Assembly (NCBI RefSeq): GCF_033880585.1
Contig: NZ_CP137624.1
Coordinates: 1,356,001-1,420,000, forward strand
Length of the DNA stretch: 64,000 bases
Direction of reading: 5' to 3'
From: Lysinibacillus louembei
GTDB lineage: Bacteria > Bacillota > Bacilli > Bacillales_A > Planococcaceae
The notes beneath the pieces are model-generated. The model saw nothing but the letters and a program-made list of their open reading frames with translations, was not told where the DNA came from and did no database searches. A program made the position numbers and the translations under genes. Positions 51,965 to 60,944 of this stretch are shown in pieces. The first letter of the stretch is position 1, and every line of letters begins with the position of its first letter.

Positions 51965-53137
51965 ATGTTTGCCATTGTGAACGGAGTAATTGTAACAGAG
52001 CAGCAATTTTTATATGACTATGTTGTCTTCATTGAGGGGACAACAATTCAGCAAATTGTCCATCAATCAGAGGCACAATTGGATGGGGTAGAGACGATTG
52101 ATGCAAATGGTGGTTATGTGTCGCCAGGCTTTGTCGATATTCATTCGGACTATATTGAAACAATTGTGAGTCCGCGTCCGAATTCAGTAATGAATATGAA
52201 TATCGGCTTGCGTGAGAGTGAGCGCATTTTAATGACACATGGCATTACAACAATTTTCCATTCATTGTCATACTACGGCGATGATAAATATTCACATAAA
52301 GCGATTCGCAATCCAGAAAATGTACAGAAGTGTGTTGATGCAATTAGTGCATCACATGACGAGCCACATTTAATTCGCCATCGTCTACATGCACGCTTTG
52401 AAATTGATTCAGTGGATCAATTGCAGCAGCTAGAGGAAAATATTTTAGATGGTAAAGTGCATTTGCTGTCATTTATGGATCATACGCCAGGGCAAGGGCA
52501 GTATCGCAACTTAGAAATTTATAAAGACATTATGCGCGGCTATCGCACAATGACAGATTACGAGGCAGATACGTTAATTAAAGAACAAATTGATAAGGAA
52601 AAAATTACGCTAGAAGATATTGAGCGTCTAAGCCGTCTAGCAATTTCACGCAATATTGCTGTTGCCTCACATGATGATGACGATGTACAAAAGCTCGCAC
52701 TTGTGCAGTCCTACGGTACGACAATTAGCGAGTTTCCGATTACATTAGATGTGGCGAAGGAAGCGAAAAGATTAGGGCTACAAACAATTGCAGGTGCACC
52801 GAATATTTTATTAGGCGGCTCCCATACAGGTAATTTAAGTGCAGCAGAGGCAGTTCAAGCGCATGTCATTGATATTATTTGCAGCGATTATTATCCACCA
52901 GCTATGCTACACGGTATTTTCGAGCTAGCCAATAAATATGAAGAGGATTTGCATGCTTTATTCCAGCTTGTCACAATCAATCCAGCGAGGGCAGTAAATA
53001 TGGCACATGAAATTGGCTCCATCACAGTAGGGAAAAAGGCAGACATAATTATTATTGAACAAATGGCAGATGGTTACCCTGTTGTAACTTCAACGATTGT
53101 TGACGGTAAAGTCATTTTACAAACAAATTATCGATAA
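51965..53137 (+). CDS. phnM: Ribose 1-methylphosphonate 5-triphosphate diphosphatase PhnM
   Basis: A 390-residue amidohydrolase-superfamily enzyme that removes pyrophosphate from the 5-triphosphate intermediate. Metal motifs are FVDIHSDYIE near 57, HALK-like FHSLSYYGD near 98, SFMDHTPGQG near 165, ASHDDDDVQK near 235 and ICSDYYPPAML near 308. It stands between phnK and phnL, the order phnK-M-L differing from E. coli K-L-M. Confidence 0.93.
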   Translation: MFAIVNGVIVTEQQFLYDYVVFIEGTTIQQIVHQSEAQLDGVETIDANGGYVSPGFVDIHSDYIETIVSPRPNSVMNMNIGLRESERILMTHGITTIFHSLSYYGDDKYSHKAIRNPENVQKCVDAISASHDEPHLIRHRLHARFEIDSVDQLQQLEENILDGKVHLLSFMDHTPGQGQYRNLEIYKDIMRGYRTMTDYEADTLIKEQIDKEKITLEDIERLSRLAISRNIAVASHDDDDVQKLALVQSYGTTISEFPITLDVAKEAKRLGLQTIAGAPNILLGGSHTGNLSAAEAVQAHVIDIICSDYYPPAMLHGIFELANKYEEDLHALFQLVTINPARAVNMAHEIGSITVGKKADIIIIEQMADGYPVVTSTIVDGKVILQTNYR

Positions 53138-53149
53138 GGAGGTGTGGGG

Positions 53150-53845
53150 ATGATTAGCGTAGAAAATTTGCAAAAAAGCTTCACGATTCATCATTTAAAT
53201 AAAACATTGCCTGCATTGCAAGGCATTTCATTTGATGTATCTGAAGGCAGATTTTTAGGGATTGTTGGTAAGAGTGGTAGTGGTAAATCAACGATTTTAA
53301 AGAGTATTTATCGCACATATGAGCCACAAATGGGCAAGATTTTATTTCAATCTGAGGTGTTTGGTACGATTGATTTAGTACGAGCGACACCGCGCGAAGT
53401 TGTTTATTTACGCAAGCATGAAATCGGCTACGTATCGCAATTTTTAAATGTTATGCCACGTACAACGGCATTGGAGCTAGTAGAGCAATCATTGCTTGAT
53501 TTAGGCGTATCAAAGTCAGAGGCAACGGTGAAGGCACAGGAAGCGCTGCGCCATTTTGATATCGATGAGGCGCTGTGGAATAGTTATCCTAATATGTTTT
53601 CAGGCGGTGAAAAGCTGCGCTTAAATATCGCCTGCGCAGTGGTTAAGGAACCGCGTTTATTGCTGTTGGATGAGCCGACAGCGAGCCTTGATCAATCGTC
53701 CAAATTAAAGGTACGTGAGGCGATAGAAAAGCTGAAGATGAATGGCACAACGTTAATCGGTATTTTTCATGATTTAGAGTTTATGGAAGGCTTATGTGAT
53801 AACGTTTTTGAAATGGCGAAAGTACAGGAGAGGGAGTTAGTATGA
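53150..53845 (+). CDS. phnL: C-P lyase ABC protein PhnL
   Basis: A 231-residue ABC ATPase related to LolD. Walker A is GKSGSGKST near 42, the signature [12 protein letters not shown] near 154 and Walker [14 protein letters not shown] near 173. PhnL is needed with PhnGHI for the nucleosidase step. ATG 53150 (seven bases after AAGGAGG) is preferred over GTG 53144. It overlaps the PHP gene by four bases. Confidence 0.93.
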   Translation: MISVENLQKSFTIHHLNKTLPALQGISFDVSEGRFLGIVGKSGSGKSTILKSIYRTYEPQMGKILFQSEVFGTIDLVRATPREVVYLRKHEIGYVSQFLNVMPRTTALELVEQSLLDLGVSKSEATVKAQEALRHFDIDEALWNSYPNMFSGGEKLRLNIACAVVKEPRLLLLDEPTASLDQSSKLKVREAIEKLKMNGTTLIGIFHDLEFMEGLCDNVFEMAKVQERELV

Positions 53846-54663
53846 TGAAGGTTGATTTGCATATGCATAGCACATATTCAGATGGCTCCACTACATTAGA
53901 AGAGCTATTTCAGCAAGCAAAGGCAGCTGGCTTAACGCATATTAGTGTTGTTGATCATGATACGCTTGACCATGTTGAAGAAGGGCAGCAGCTTGCGCAA
54001 AAATACGCACTTCATTTTATTCCTGGCATTGAAATTTCCGCATATGATTTTGAGCGTGGACGCAAGGTGCATATGCTTGGCTATCAATTGCATGGGGAAT
54101 GTGCGCATATTCGTCAGCTATGTCAACCATTGTTGACACGTCGCCATGAGCATACACTCTGGCAATTGCGCCAAATACAGGAGGCTGGCTTTGCGGTTAC
54201 AGAGGAGCAAGCATGCGAGCGTATTTCTAAAGCTGGTGTGCTTTACAAGCAGCATATTATGGCTGCTTTAACGACAACTGCTTTTGATTCGAAGGATTAT
54301 CAAACATTATATAAGTCATTGTTTAAAAATAACGGTGTAGCAGCAAGTGATATTCGTTATGTCGATGCCTTTGATGCGTTGCATGCGATTAAGGCAGATG
54401 GAGGAATTGCAGTTTTAGCACATCCAGGACAGCTCGATTCCTATGATATTGCTGAGCAACTAATTGCGGAAGGGCTGGATGGCATTGAGCTTGTACATCC
54501 AGACCATAACGAACATGATTATGAACGTATTGTAATGATGGCTAACAAGCATGGATTATTGATGACAGGTGGCTCTGATTTCCATGGTCGATATGGGATA
54601 GAAGTGACGCTTGGTAAGCATATTATGCAGCATTTACACATCCCAAGCTTTGTAAATGCTTAG
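53842..54663 (+). CDS. PHP-domain phosphoesterase, probable cyclic ribose phosphate phosphodiesterase (PhnPP-like)
   Basis: A 273-residue polymerase-and-histidinol-phosphatase-fold enzyme. Metal ligands are in [12 protein letters not shown] near residue 4, VVDHDTLD near 33, GIEISAYD near 64, LAHPGQLD near 191 and GGSDFHG near 247. In some C-P lyase loci a PHP enzyme of this type (PhnPP, characterised in Eggerthella lenta) opens 5-phosphoribosyl 1,2-cyclic phosphate and also removes the remaining phosphate, giving ribose 5-phosphate. There is no phnP or phnN in this locus, so that role fits well. It overlaps phnL by four bases and ends the catabolic block. Confidence 0.85.
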   Translation: MMKVDLHMHSTYSDGSTTLEELFQQAKAAGLTHISVVDHDTLDHVEEGQQLAQKYALHFIPGIEISAYDFERGRKVHMLGYQLHGECAHIRQLCQPLLTRRHEHTLWQLRQIQEAGFAVTEEQACERISKAGVLYKQHIMAALTTTAFDSKDYQTLYKSLFKNNGVAASDIRYVDAFDALHAIKADGGIAVLAHPGQLDSYDIAEQLIAEGLDGIELVHPDHNEHDYERIVMMANKHGLLMTGGSDFHGRYGIEVTLGKHIMQHLHIPSFVNA

Positions 54664-54773
54664 TTAATGATTATTAAGAAATAGCATAACTACTTTTATT
54701 ATTGGTGAATTATGATTAAATGTTGCATGTAGAGCAAGTCTACTAAATTTTGAGCAGAAAAAAGGAGAGTAAC

Positions 54774-55811
54774 ATGAGCAAAAAATTGGTTTTACTAATG
54801 ACAATGATTTTATGTGCAATTTTTCTAGCTGCTTGTAATTCAGAGGAAGGTGCAGCAAATGCTAAAATGAATGATCCATTAGTGATGGTTTGGTATCCAA
54901 ATGAATCTGGCTCTGAAATGGCAGGCGCACGCGATGCATTTGGCAAAATCTTTGAGGAAGCAACAGGTCGCAAAGTCGAGCAAAAATTAACGACAGATTA
55001 TGCGATTGCTATTGAATCGATTGCAAGTGGCAATGCACAAGTCGCATTCATGGGCCCGCAAGGCTATATTGAAGCGAACAATAAAAGCGCAGATGTGCAA
55101 CCAATTGTTGTGCCTTCTGGTAGTTCAGGAACATTAGAAGACGCAGTTTATTATAGCTGGTTAGCAGTACCAAAGGATAAAGCGGATGAATATAAAGTAA
55201 ATGGCGAATTTGCAATTGATACAATTGCAGGCAAAAAATTCTCATTCGTATCTGCATCGTCGACATCAGGCTTTAAAGTACCATCTAGCTCTATTATTGC
55301 TCATTTTACAAAACAAGATGCTTATAAAGCATTAACACAAGACGATTTAATCGAGGCAAATGCGTTATTCCCCGAAGTATTGTTTGGTGATTCTCATCAA
55401 GGGTCAGCGGTGAATATGATTATGGAGCGCGCAGATGTGGCGGCTTTCTGTGACACATGTGTTTCAGCATATGTTGACCTAGTAGAAGGAGAAGCGAATA
55501 CAGCAGGAGCGGTTTACCGTGTCAAAGATGATGCAGCAGCGCCATTTAATAATTTGCCAGGTGAAGAATTTGTATTGATTTCTGCAACGCCTGTATTAAA
55601 CTCACCATTCGTAGTAAATACGTCTGCGTTGACAGAGGAAGAAATTACGAAATTAACAGAGCTGCTAATTTCTGATGAAACTACAAATGACCCGACAATT
55701 TTCGTACCAAAAGATTCAGGAGAGATTGGGCTATTTTATAAATCAGGAGACGAGCGTTTTGTCAAAGTAGAGGATGCTTGGTTTGATCCGATTCGGAAAT
55801 TATCTGAATAA
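54774..55811 (+). CDS. phnD: Phosphonate ABC transporter substrate-binding lipoprotein
   Basis: A 345-residue lipoprotein. The signal peptide ends in FLAAC at about residue 20. The mature part is PhnD-like: LVMVWYPNESGSEMAGARDAF, ATGRKVEQKLTTDYAIAIES, QVAFMGPQGYIEAN near 85 and SASSTSGFKVPSS near 155 (phosphonate-contacting serines and threonines in the family). AAAGGAGAG before ATG 54774. A terminator-like hairpin follows, so more binding protein than membrane parts should be made. Confidence 0.93.
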   Translation: MSKKLVLLMTMILCAIFLAACNSEEGAANAKMNDPLVMVWYPNESGSEMAGARDAFGKIFEEATGRKVEQKLTTDYAIAIESIASGNAQVAFMGPQGYIEANNKSADVQPIVVPSGSSGTLEDAVYYSWLAVPKDKADEYKVNGEFAIDTIAGKKFSFVSASSTSGFKVPSSSIIAHFTKQDAYKALTQDDLIEANALFPEVLFGDSHQGSAVNMIMERADVAAFCDTCVSAYVDLVEGEANTAGAVYRVKDDAAAPFNNLPGEEFVLISATPVLNSPFVVNTSALTEEEITKLTELLISDETTNDPTIFVPKDSGEIGLFYKSGDERFVKVEDAWFDPIRKLSE

Positions 55812-55823
55812 AGTGAATGAACA

Positions 55824-55858
55824 GGGTGTCTGAAAAGCTTTTTAGACGCCCTTTTATT
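55824..55858 (+). terminator. Partial terminator between phnD and phnC
   Basis: GGGTGTCT at 55824-55831 pairs (one GU) with AGACGCCC at 55844-55851, with inner AAAAGCTTTT pairing, then TTTTATT. It lies inside the importer operon. Confidence 0.75.
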
Positions 55859-55881
55859 GAAAATAGAAAGGGAGAGCATTG

Positions 55882-56712
55882 ATGTCAACAATTACGTTAG
55901 AGCGTCCAACAAAGCAAGTGATGATGAAAGAAGCACCTATTGCTACCGAGACAGTATTAGAATTACGCAATATAGCGAAAAGCTATGATATGAAAACACT
56001 GATTATTCAAGATATTGATTTGCAGTTAAAGCAAGGTGAATTTGTATCGATTATTGGTCCATCAGGCGCAGGGAAATCAACATTGCTACGTTGCATTAAT
56101 CGCATGATTGAGCCAACGAGTGGGGACATCCTTTTTGATGGAATGAACATTACGCAATTAAATAAAGCATCATTACGCAAACAGCGTACCAAAATTGGCA
56201 TGGTGTTTCAGCATTATAATTTAGTTTCGCGTCTAACTGTATTTGAAAATGTATTGCATGGTCGCTTTGGCTATAAATCGACATTGCAAGGTATTTTAGG
56301 CCTGTATACAGAGGAAGAAAAAATGCTTGCATTGTCCATTTTAGAAAAGCTTGGTATGAAGGAGCATGTTTATAAGCGCTGCGACCAGTTAAGCGGTGGA
56401 CAAAAACAGCGTGTTGGTATTGCGCGAGCGCTAGTACAGCAACCGAAATTGCTATTATGTGATGAGCCGATTGCATCGCTTGATCCAAACTCCTCAAAGG
56501 TCATTATGGATCATTTAAAGGAAATTTCTCAATCGATGGGCATTACAGTGCTTGTAAATTTACACCAAGTAGATGTAGCGTTGAAATATTCGGATCGTAT
56601 CATTGGTTTAAATCGCGGCTCGAAATTGTTTGACGATATACCAAAACGCTTAAGCCAAATGGATATTCACGCAATTTACGGCGCAGAAGTCGATGAACTT
56701 ATTTTTGAATAG
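55882..56712 (+). CDS. phnC: Phosphonate ABC transporter ATP-binding protein
   Basis: A 276-residue ATPase of the phosphonate importer. Walker A GPSGAGKST near 56, Q-loop MVFQHYN, signature LSGGQKQRVGIARAL near 173 and Walker B LLLCDEPIASLDP near 193. The RLTVFENVLHGRFGY segment is typical of PhnC. ATG 55882 follows AAAGGGAGAG. It is longer at the N-terminus than usual by about 25 residues. phnE follows after 18 bases. Confidence 0.93.
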   Translation: MSTITLERPTKQVMMKEAPIATETVLELRNIAKSYDMKTLIIQDIDLQLKQGEFVSIIGPSGAGKSTLLRCINRMIEPTSGDILFDGMNITQLNKASLRKQRTKIGMVFQHYNLVSRLTVFENVLHGRFGYKSTLQGILGLYTEEEKMLALSILEKLGMKEHVYKRCDQLSGGQKQRVGIARALVQQPKLLLCDEPIASLDPNSSKVIMDHLKEISQSMGITVLVNLHQVDVALKYSDRIIGLNRGSKLFDDIPKRLSQMDIHAIYGAEVDELIFE

Positions 56713-56730
56713 GGTTAGGCGGAGGAAACA

Positions 56731-57519
56731 ATGACAACACGCAATTTTTTAAGAATGAAAAAATGGAAGATGACAGGCATTATTATGTTGTTATTAGTAA
56801 TCACATATGGCTCTTCGATGGTAACAAATTTTAATATATGGCAAGGTGTAAAATCTGTGCCAGGAACGATTACATGGATTATGACTAATTTAATACCGGA
56901 TGCAGAGGCAATGGCAAATTTACCGAAAGTGTTATCCCGCTTATGGGAAACGATTGTTTTATCGGTCATCGCATCGACAACTGCTGCGGTTTTTGCTTTC
57001 TTTTTTGCTATCTTCGGCTCTAAAACGACACAACTGAATCGTCCTTTAGCCTTTTGTACGCGTTTAATTGCTTCGATTTTTCGTAATATTCCTGTTGTAG
57101 CATGGGCGCTAGTGCTTGTTATTTCATTTGGTCATAATGTCGTGACAGGCTATTTCGCTCTTTTTATTTCAACATTTGGGACGTTAGTGCGGATGTTTGT
57201 AGAAACGATTGATGAAGCAAGCGCAGATGGGGTTGAGGCTTTGAATGCGACAGGTGCTACGTATTTTCAAATGGTTTTTAAAGGTGTTTTACCAGATACA
57301 ATGCCTCAAATGCTCAGCTGGCTCTTTTATATGATTGAAACGAATATACGCAGTGCCACATTGATTGGTTTATTAACAGGAACGGGCATAGGTTATTTAT
57401 TCGACCTACACTATAAGCGATTAGACTATGGCACGCTTGGATTAATTACATTATCCATTATTGTTATTGTCATCGCAATTGAGTTTACATCGAATAAAGT
57501 AAGGAGGATGATTTTATAA
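56731..57519 (+). CDS. phnE: Phosphonate ABC transporter permease PhnE (first)
   Basis: A 262-residue inner-membrane subunit with about six helices and the coupling motif EASADGVEALNATGATYFQMV near residue 155, followed by GVLPDTMPQ. The GGAGG site precedes ATG 56731. It shares a one-base TAATG overlap with the second permease, with which it forms the pore. Confidence 0.92.
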   Translation: MTTRNFLRMKKWKMTGIIMLLLVITYGSSMVTNFNIWQGVKSVPGTITWIMTNLIPDAEAMANLPKVLSRLWETIVLSVIASTTAAVFAFFFAIFGSKTTQLNRPLAFCTRLIASIFRNIPVVAWALVLVISFGHNVVTGYFALFISTFGTLVRMFVETIDEASADGVEALNATGATYFQMVFKGVLPDTMPQMLSWLFYMIETNIRSATLIGLLTGTGIGYLFDLHYKRLDYGTLGLITLSIIVIVIAIEFTSNKVRRMIL

Positions 57520-58361
57520 TGACACAAGTATCTTTGCTGCAAGGCATTCATATGAAAAATGGCAAAATTAAAACACGCACATTGACAAAGGCGACTGTTA
57601 CTGTGCGAGCTGTCATTATATTTTTATCGATCTTTACATTCGTCGGCCCTTTTTTATTAAAGTATGCGGCGATTGACTGGCCAACAGCGATTGTCTATAC
57701 ATTAGATAATTTAAAGATGATGTTTTTACAGCCTGCCTTTAATCAAATTACATTTAGTACAGCAATAACGCAAATTTTAATTACCCTCTCCTTAGCTTTT
57801 TTGGCAACGATACTGGGGGCAGTTCTGTCCTTTTTCTTAGCGATTAGCACAGCAAAAAATTTAGCACCCGCAAGTCTATCCAATGCAATCATTGCATTTA
57901 ATTCGGTCATTCGTGCAGTACCGACAGTGCTTTGGGTATTAATTTTTGCTATTGTCGCAGGACTTGGTGCTGTAGCGGCAGTACTTGGGATGATGTTGCA
58001 TACAATGGCTTATTTAACGAAGGCTTATGCGGAGTCCTTTGAGGAAATTGAGGAGGGTACAATTGAGGCATTGCGCGCAGCTGGTGCCAATTGGTGGCAT
58101 ATTATTTTCCATTGCGTTGTGCCACAATCAGCTTCTTATCTCGTATCATGGACGTTTTTACGCTTTGAAACGAACTATGGTGTTGCGATTGCGATGGGAG
58201 CAGCGGCAGCAGCAGGGGGAATCGGCTTTGAGCTCTTTATGTCCTCAAGCTTCTATTATGACTTACATGAGGTCGGTATGATTACGTATTGTGCGCTAAT
58301 TGTAGCGATTGTGCTAGAAGTAATGGCATTGCAAATAAAAAAGCATTTGACGACACATTAA
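57519..58361 (+). CDS. phnE2: Phosphonate ABC transporter permease PhnE (second)
   Basis: A 280-residue permease partner with about six helices and EEIEEGTIEALRAAGANWW near residue 178, then CVVPQSASYL, the EAA loop that docks on PhnC. AAGGAGG lies 11 bases before the ATG. The gene closes the operon at a strong terminator. Two different PhnE proteins in tandem are usual in Firmicutes and some proteobacteria. Confidence 0.92.
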   Translation: MTQVSLLQGIHMKNGKIKTRTLTKATVTVRAVIIFLSIFTFVGPFLLKYAAIDWPTAIVYTLDNLKMMFLQPAFNQITFSTAITQILITLSLAFLATILGAVLSFFLAISTAKNLAPASLSNAIIAFNSVIRAVPTVLWVLIFAIVAGLGAVAAVLGMMLHTMAYLTKAYAESFEEIEEGTIEALRAAGANWWHIIFHCVVPQSASYLVSWTFLRFETNYGVAIAMGAAAAAGGIGFELFMSSSFYYDLHEVGMITYCALIVAIVLEVMALQIKKHLTTH

Positions 58362-58365
58362 TACG

Positions 58366-58403
58366 AAAAAAGTGAAACCAGATCGATACGGTTTCACTTT
58401 TTT
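58366..58403 (+). terminator. Terminator of the phn operon
   Basis: AAAAAAGTGAAACC at 58366-58379 pairs with its exact complement at 58390-58403. Confidence 0.92.
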
Positions 58404-58420
58404 GGCCCTAAAATAATGAT

Positions 58421-58525
58421 TCGCACATAAACGGAGAAGTTTCGCACGTAAGGAATCAAAATTCGAACATTATACGATACTTTTTGCACGTGAGTAGCTA
58501 AATTTCGCACATAAAGTGTGTTTTA
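58421..58525. repeat. Degenerate tandem repeat, five units of exactly 21 bp
   Basis: The word TCGCACATAA or a close variant recurs at 58421, 58442, 58463, 58484 and 58505 (TCGCACATAA, TCGCACGTAA, TCGAACATTA, TTGCACGTGA, TCGCACATAA), each 21 bases after the last. The other 11 bases of each unit are variable, which makes the exact spacing the striking part. The array lies between the phn terminator and the end of a small minus-strand gene. Confidence 0.75.
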
Positions 58526-58777
58526 CCAAAAGAACAGTGATGCTAAAGCAATACCTGCGATGGCACCAATTGCGATACCGTAACCAAAGCCAGGGCGTGG
58601 TCCCCAGCCCCAATAGCCTAGGCGATAGCCACCGAATCCTCGGTCAGGCTCCAGCCAAACCATTTTGCGATCGACATTTGTAATGCGTCCTACGTGTACA
58701 CGCCCGTCTGTGTCTGTAATGCGAACTCTTTTCCCTTGATACTGACAGCATAAATCATACATTTCTGCTCTACCCAT
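58523..58777 (-). CDS. Small protein with beta-barrel-like start and C-terminal membrane helix, 84 aa
   Basis: An 84-residue protein I cannot assign. Residues 5-43 (KRVRITDTDGRVHVGRITNVDRKMVWLEPD) look like an SH3- or LSm-like small barrel; a Gly/Tyr/Trp-rich linker (GYRLGYWGWGPRPGFGYG) follows; the last 20 residues form a membrane helix. Such proteins occur in several Bacilli without known role. AAAGGAGGG before ATG 58777 gives a firm start; the longer frame upstream is not needed. Confidence 0.72.
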   Translation of the reverse strand: MGRAEMYDLCCQYQGKRVRITDTDGRVHVGRITNVDRKMVWLEPDRGFGGYRLGYWGWGPRPGFGYGIAIGAIAGIALASLFFW

Positions 58778-58868
58778 ATTTGTCCCTCCTTTTCCCATGT
58801 CATACACCTTAATATATGTAGGAAAAATTGATAGACATAAGTTAGTTGACTATGTAAAATCCCAATAT

Positions 58869-58910
58869 AAAAGCTTTGGCTACCCAATAATTTGGCTAGC
58901 CAAAGCTTTT
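58869..58910 (-). terminator. Terminator of the 53-residue membrane protein gene
   Basis: A perfect 14-bp stem, AAAAGCTTTGGCTA at 58869-58882 with its complement at 58897-58910, overlapping the stop codon; T-rich exit on the minus strand. Confidence 0.85.
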
Positions 58911-59070
58911 AATTACTACTCGTATATTTATTATCACCGACTAAATAATTTGCATCCTCACTAGCTTTATGAGAAGAAGGGTGGTTTTTTAATCGTTGAT
59001 TGCGCTTCTCCACATAAATGCCTAGCCCTATGATGAAAGACAATAAAGAAAAGACAAATGCATAAAACAT
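58909..59070 (-). CDS. Small membrane protein, 53 aa
   Basis: A short gene below common length cut-offs. AAAGGAGGA lies at ideal distance before ATG 59070, and the frame of 53 residues ends at TAA 58909-58911 inside its terminator. Residues 2-18 (FYAFVFSLLSFIIGLGI) form one membrane helix, followed by a basic then polar tail (YVEKRNQRLKNH...). The ribosome site, helix and own terminator make it convincing. Function unknown. It sits between the siderophore importer and the 84-residue protein on the same strand. Confidence 0.72.
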   Translation of the reverse strand: MFYAFVFSLLSFIIGLGIYVEKRNQRLKNHPSSHKASEDANYLVGDNKYTSSN

Positions 59071-59103
59071 AGTAGTCCTCCTTTAGTTTCCTATTTTCAT
59101 TTA

Positions 59104-59913
59104 TTATATGGCATTTTCAGAATGATAGCGACCAATAGGAACGATTAAAGGTGTTTTGGAAACTGGATCTTCGATAACTGTGCTTTCTAAATCGAAGGTT
59201 TCTTTAATCAATTGGCTAGTCACAATCTCCTTTGGTGCACCCTCTGCAAGCAAGCGCCCATTTTTTAAAGCAAATAGGTAGTCTGCATAGCGGGCGGATA
59301 AGTTAATATCATGTAGCACCATAACAATTGTCGTTCCATATTTTAAGTTTAACTCTGTTAATAAATCTAAAATTTCCACTTGGTACGTAATATCTAAAAA
59401 TGTTGTTGGTTCGTCTAAAAATAAAATATCGGTTTGCTGTGCTAAAGCCATCGCAATCCATACGCGTTGACGCTGACCACCTGATAATTCATCAATATTG
59501 CGGTCAGCGAATTCTGTAATTTTCATCATTTCTAAAGCCTCAGCAACAGCCTCATAATCTTGCTTTGACCAGCCTTTAAACAATGTTTGATGAGGAAAGC
59601 GTCCACGCCCCACTAAATCAGCCACTGTAATCCCTTCTGGTACGACAGGGGATTGTGGTAAAAGCCCTAATACGCGTGCTAATTGCTTTGGCGGCATTTG
59701 ATGAATTGACTTACCATCAAGTACAGCTTGCCCGTCTGTTGGCTTAATCAAGCGCGCCATTGTTTTTAACAATGTGGATTTACCACAGCCATTTGCCCCA
59801 ATAATAATGCTTATTTTATTGCTAGGAATCGCGATGCTAACATCTTCTAAAATGGTTTTATGCTCATAGCCTGATGTGATATGTTCAGCTAGAAGTGTAT
59901 GTGTTGCTTTCAT
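59104..59913 (-). CDS. Iron-siderophore ABC transporter ATP-binding protein
   Basis: A 269-residue FecE/FhuC-type ATPase. Walker A is GANGCGKST near 40, signature LSGGQRQRVWIAMALAQ near 143 and Walker B ILFLDEPTTFLD near 163, with the family-typical switch LHDINLSARYAD. It is the last gene of the importer operon and its ATG overlaps the permease stop by one base. No terminator is visible downstream before the 53-aa gene. Confidence 0.92.
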   Translation of the reverse strand: MKATHTLLAEHITSGYEHKTILEDVSIAIPSNKISIIIGANGCGKSTLLKTMARLIKPTDGQAVLDGKSIHQMPPKQLARVLGLLPQSPVVPEGITVADLVGRGRFPHQTLFKGWSKQDYEAVAEALEMMKITEFADRNIDELSGGQRQRVWIAMALAQQTDILFLDEPTTFLDITYQVEILDLLTELNLKYGTTIVMVLHDINLSARYADYLFALKNGRLLAEGAPKEIVTSQLIKETFDLESTVIEDPVSKTPLIVPIGRYHSENAI

Positions 59914-60944
59914 TATATATCTCCCTTTCGATTGATTCGAATTAACAAGTAAATCAAGTAAGGTGCACCGATGATGCCAGTAATAACACCTACAGGATAT
60001 CTAGCTGTAAATGCGAATTGACCTATTAAGTCTGCCGCTAATACTAAAATAACACCAATTAAACCAGCTGGCAGTATATTTGAAAAACCAACACCTGCAA
60101 TTCTTTTCGCAATTGGTCCTGCAAGGAACGAAACAAAGGCAATTGGCCCTGTCGTAGCTGTAGCAAGTGCAATCACTAATACGGAGCAAACAATTAAAAT
60201 AATGCGTGTTTTATTCGTGTTCACACCAAGCGAAGTAGCTGCATGTTCACCAAGCTCTAGCATTTCTAAACGGTTACTGTAAACGAACAAAATCGGTGTA
60301 AACACAATCACAACAAATATTAATGGATAGAGCGTTTCCATTTTTGCGCCGTTTAAGCTCCCACTTAGCCATCTCATAGCAGATGGGATATCATGTGTAT
60401 TACCAATAATCATTAAATAGGAGATAAAGGCGTTTAGCATCGCTTGAATACCAATACCGATTAAAATTAATCGACCAATGGCAAAAGAAGAGCTTTTAGA
60501 TAAGACATAAATAATAAGTACTGTAGATAGCCCACCAACAATGGAAGCAAAGGATACAATAATATTACTTGCCTGTAAAACAATGATACAAAATACTGCA
60601 GCAGCACTAGAGCCTGCTGTAATACCAATGACATTGGGATTCGCTAAAGGATTGCGCAACATCGTTTGGAAAATATAGCCCCCAACGCCAAATGCAAAGC
60701 CTGTAAATACGGCGGCTAGCATTCGTGGTAATCGAATTGTGCTGACAGCAAAGGAGGCCCCTTGTACATCTTCACCTAAAAGAACACGCACTACATCACG
60801 AACAGGATAAATCGTATTCCCAAGCATTAGCATCGCACCACAAAGCAGTAGTGAAATAGCAATGAGCACAGAAGTGGTAATGACAAAGCGTCTTTTTCTT
60901 TGCTGTCGGCCTTTCATTATGGATTTCAATGTTTCATTCATCAT
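59913..60944 (-). CDS. FecCD-family siderophore permease (second)
   Basis: A 343-residue permease with about ten helices; the family segments LPRMLAAVFTGFAFGVGGYIFQTMLRNPLANP near residue 72 and GPIAFVSFLAGPIAKRI near 265 are clear. It overlaps the upstream permease gene by four bases and the ATPase gene by one, so the three are cotranslated. Confidence 0.93.
   Translation of the reverse strand: MMNETLKSIMKGRQQRKRRFVITTSVLIAISLLLCGAMLMLGNTIYPVRDVVRVLLGEDVQGASFAVSTIRLPRMLAAVFTGFAFGVGGYIFQTMLRNPLANPNVIGITAGSSAAAVFCIIVLQASNIIVSFASIVGGLSTVLIIYVLSKSSSFAIGRLILIGIGIQAMLNAFISYLMIIGNTHDIPSAMRWLSGSLNGAKMETLYPLIFVVIVFTPILFVYSNRLEMLELGEHAATSLGVNTNKTRIILIVCSVLVIALATATTGPIAFVSFLAGPIAKRIAGVGFSNILPAGLIGVILVLAADLIGQFAFTARYPVGVITGIIGAPYLIYLLIRINRKGDI

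Noticed and set aside
58421-58525. CRISPR array
   Set aside because: The period is only 21 bp, the conserved core is about 10 bp, units are degenerate and no cas gene is near; this is a short tandem repeat.
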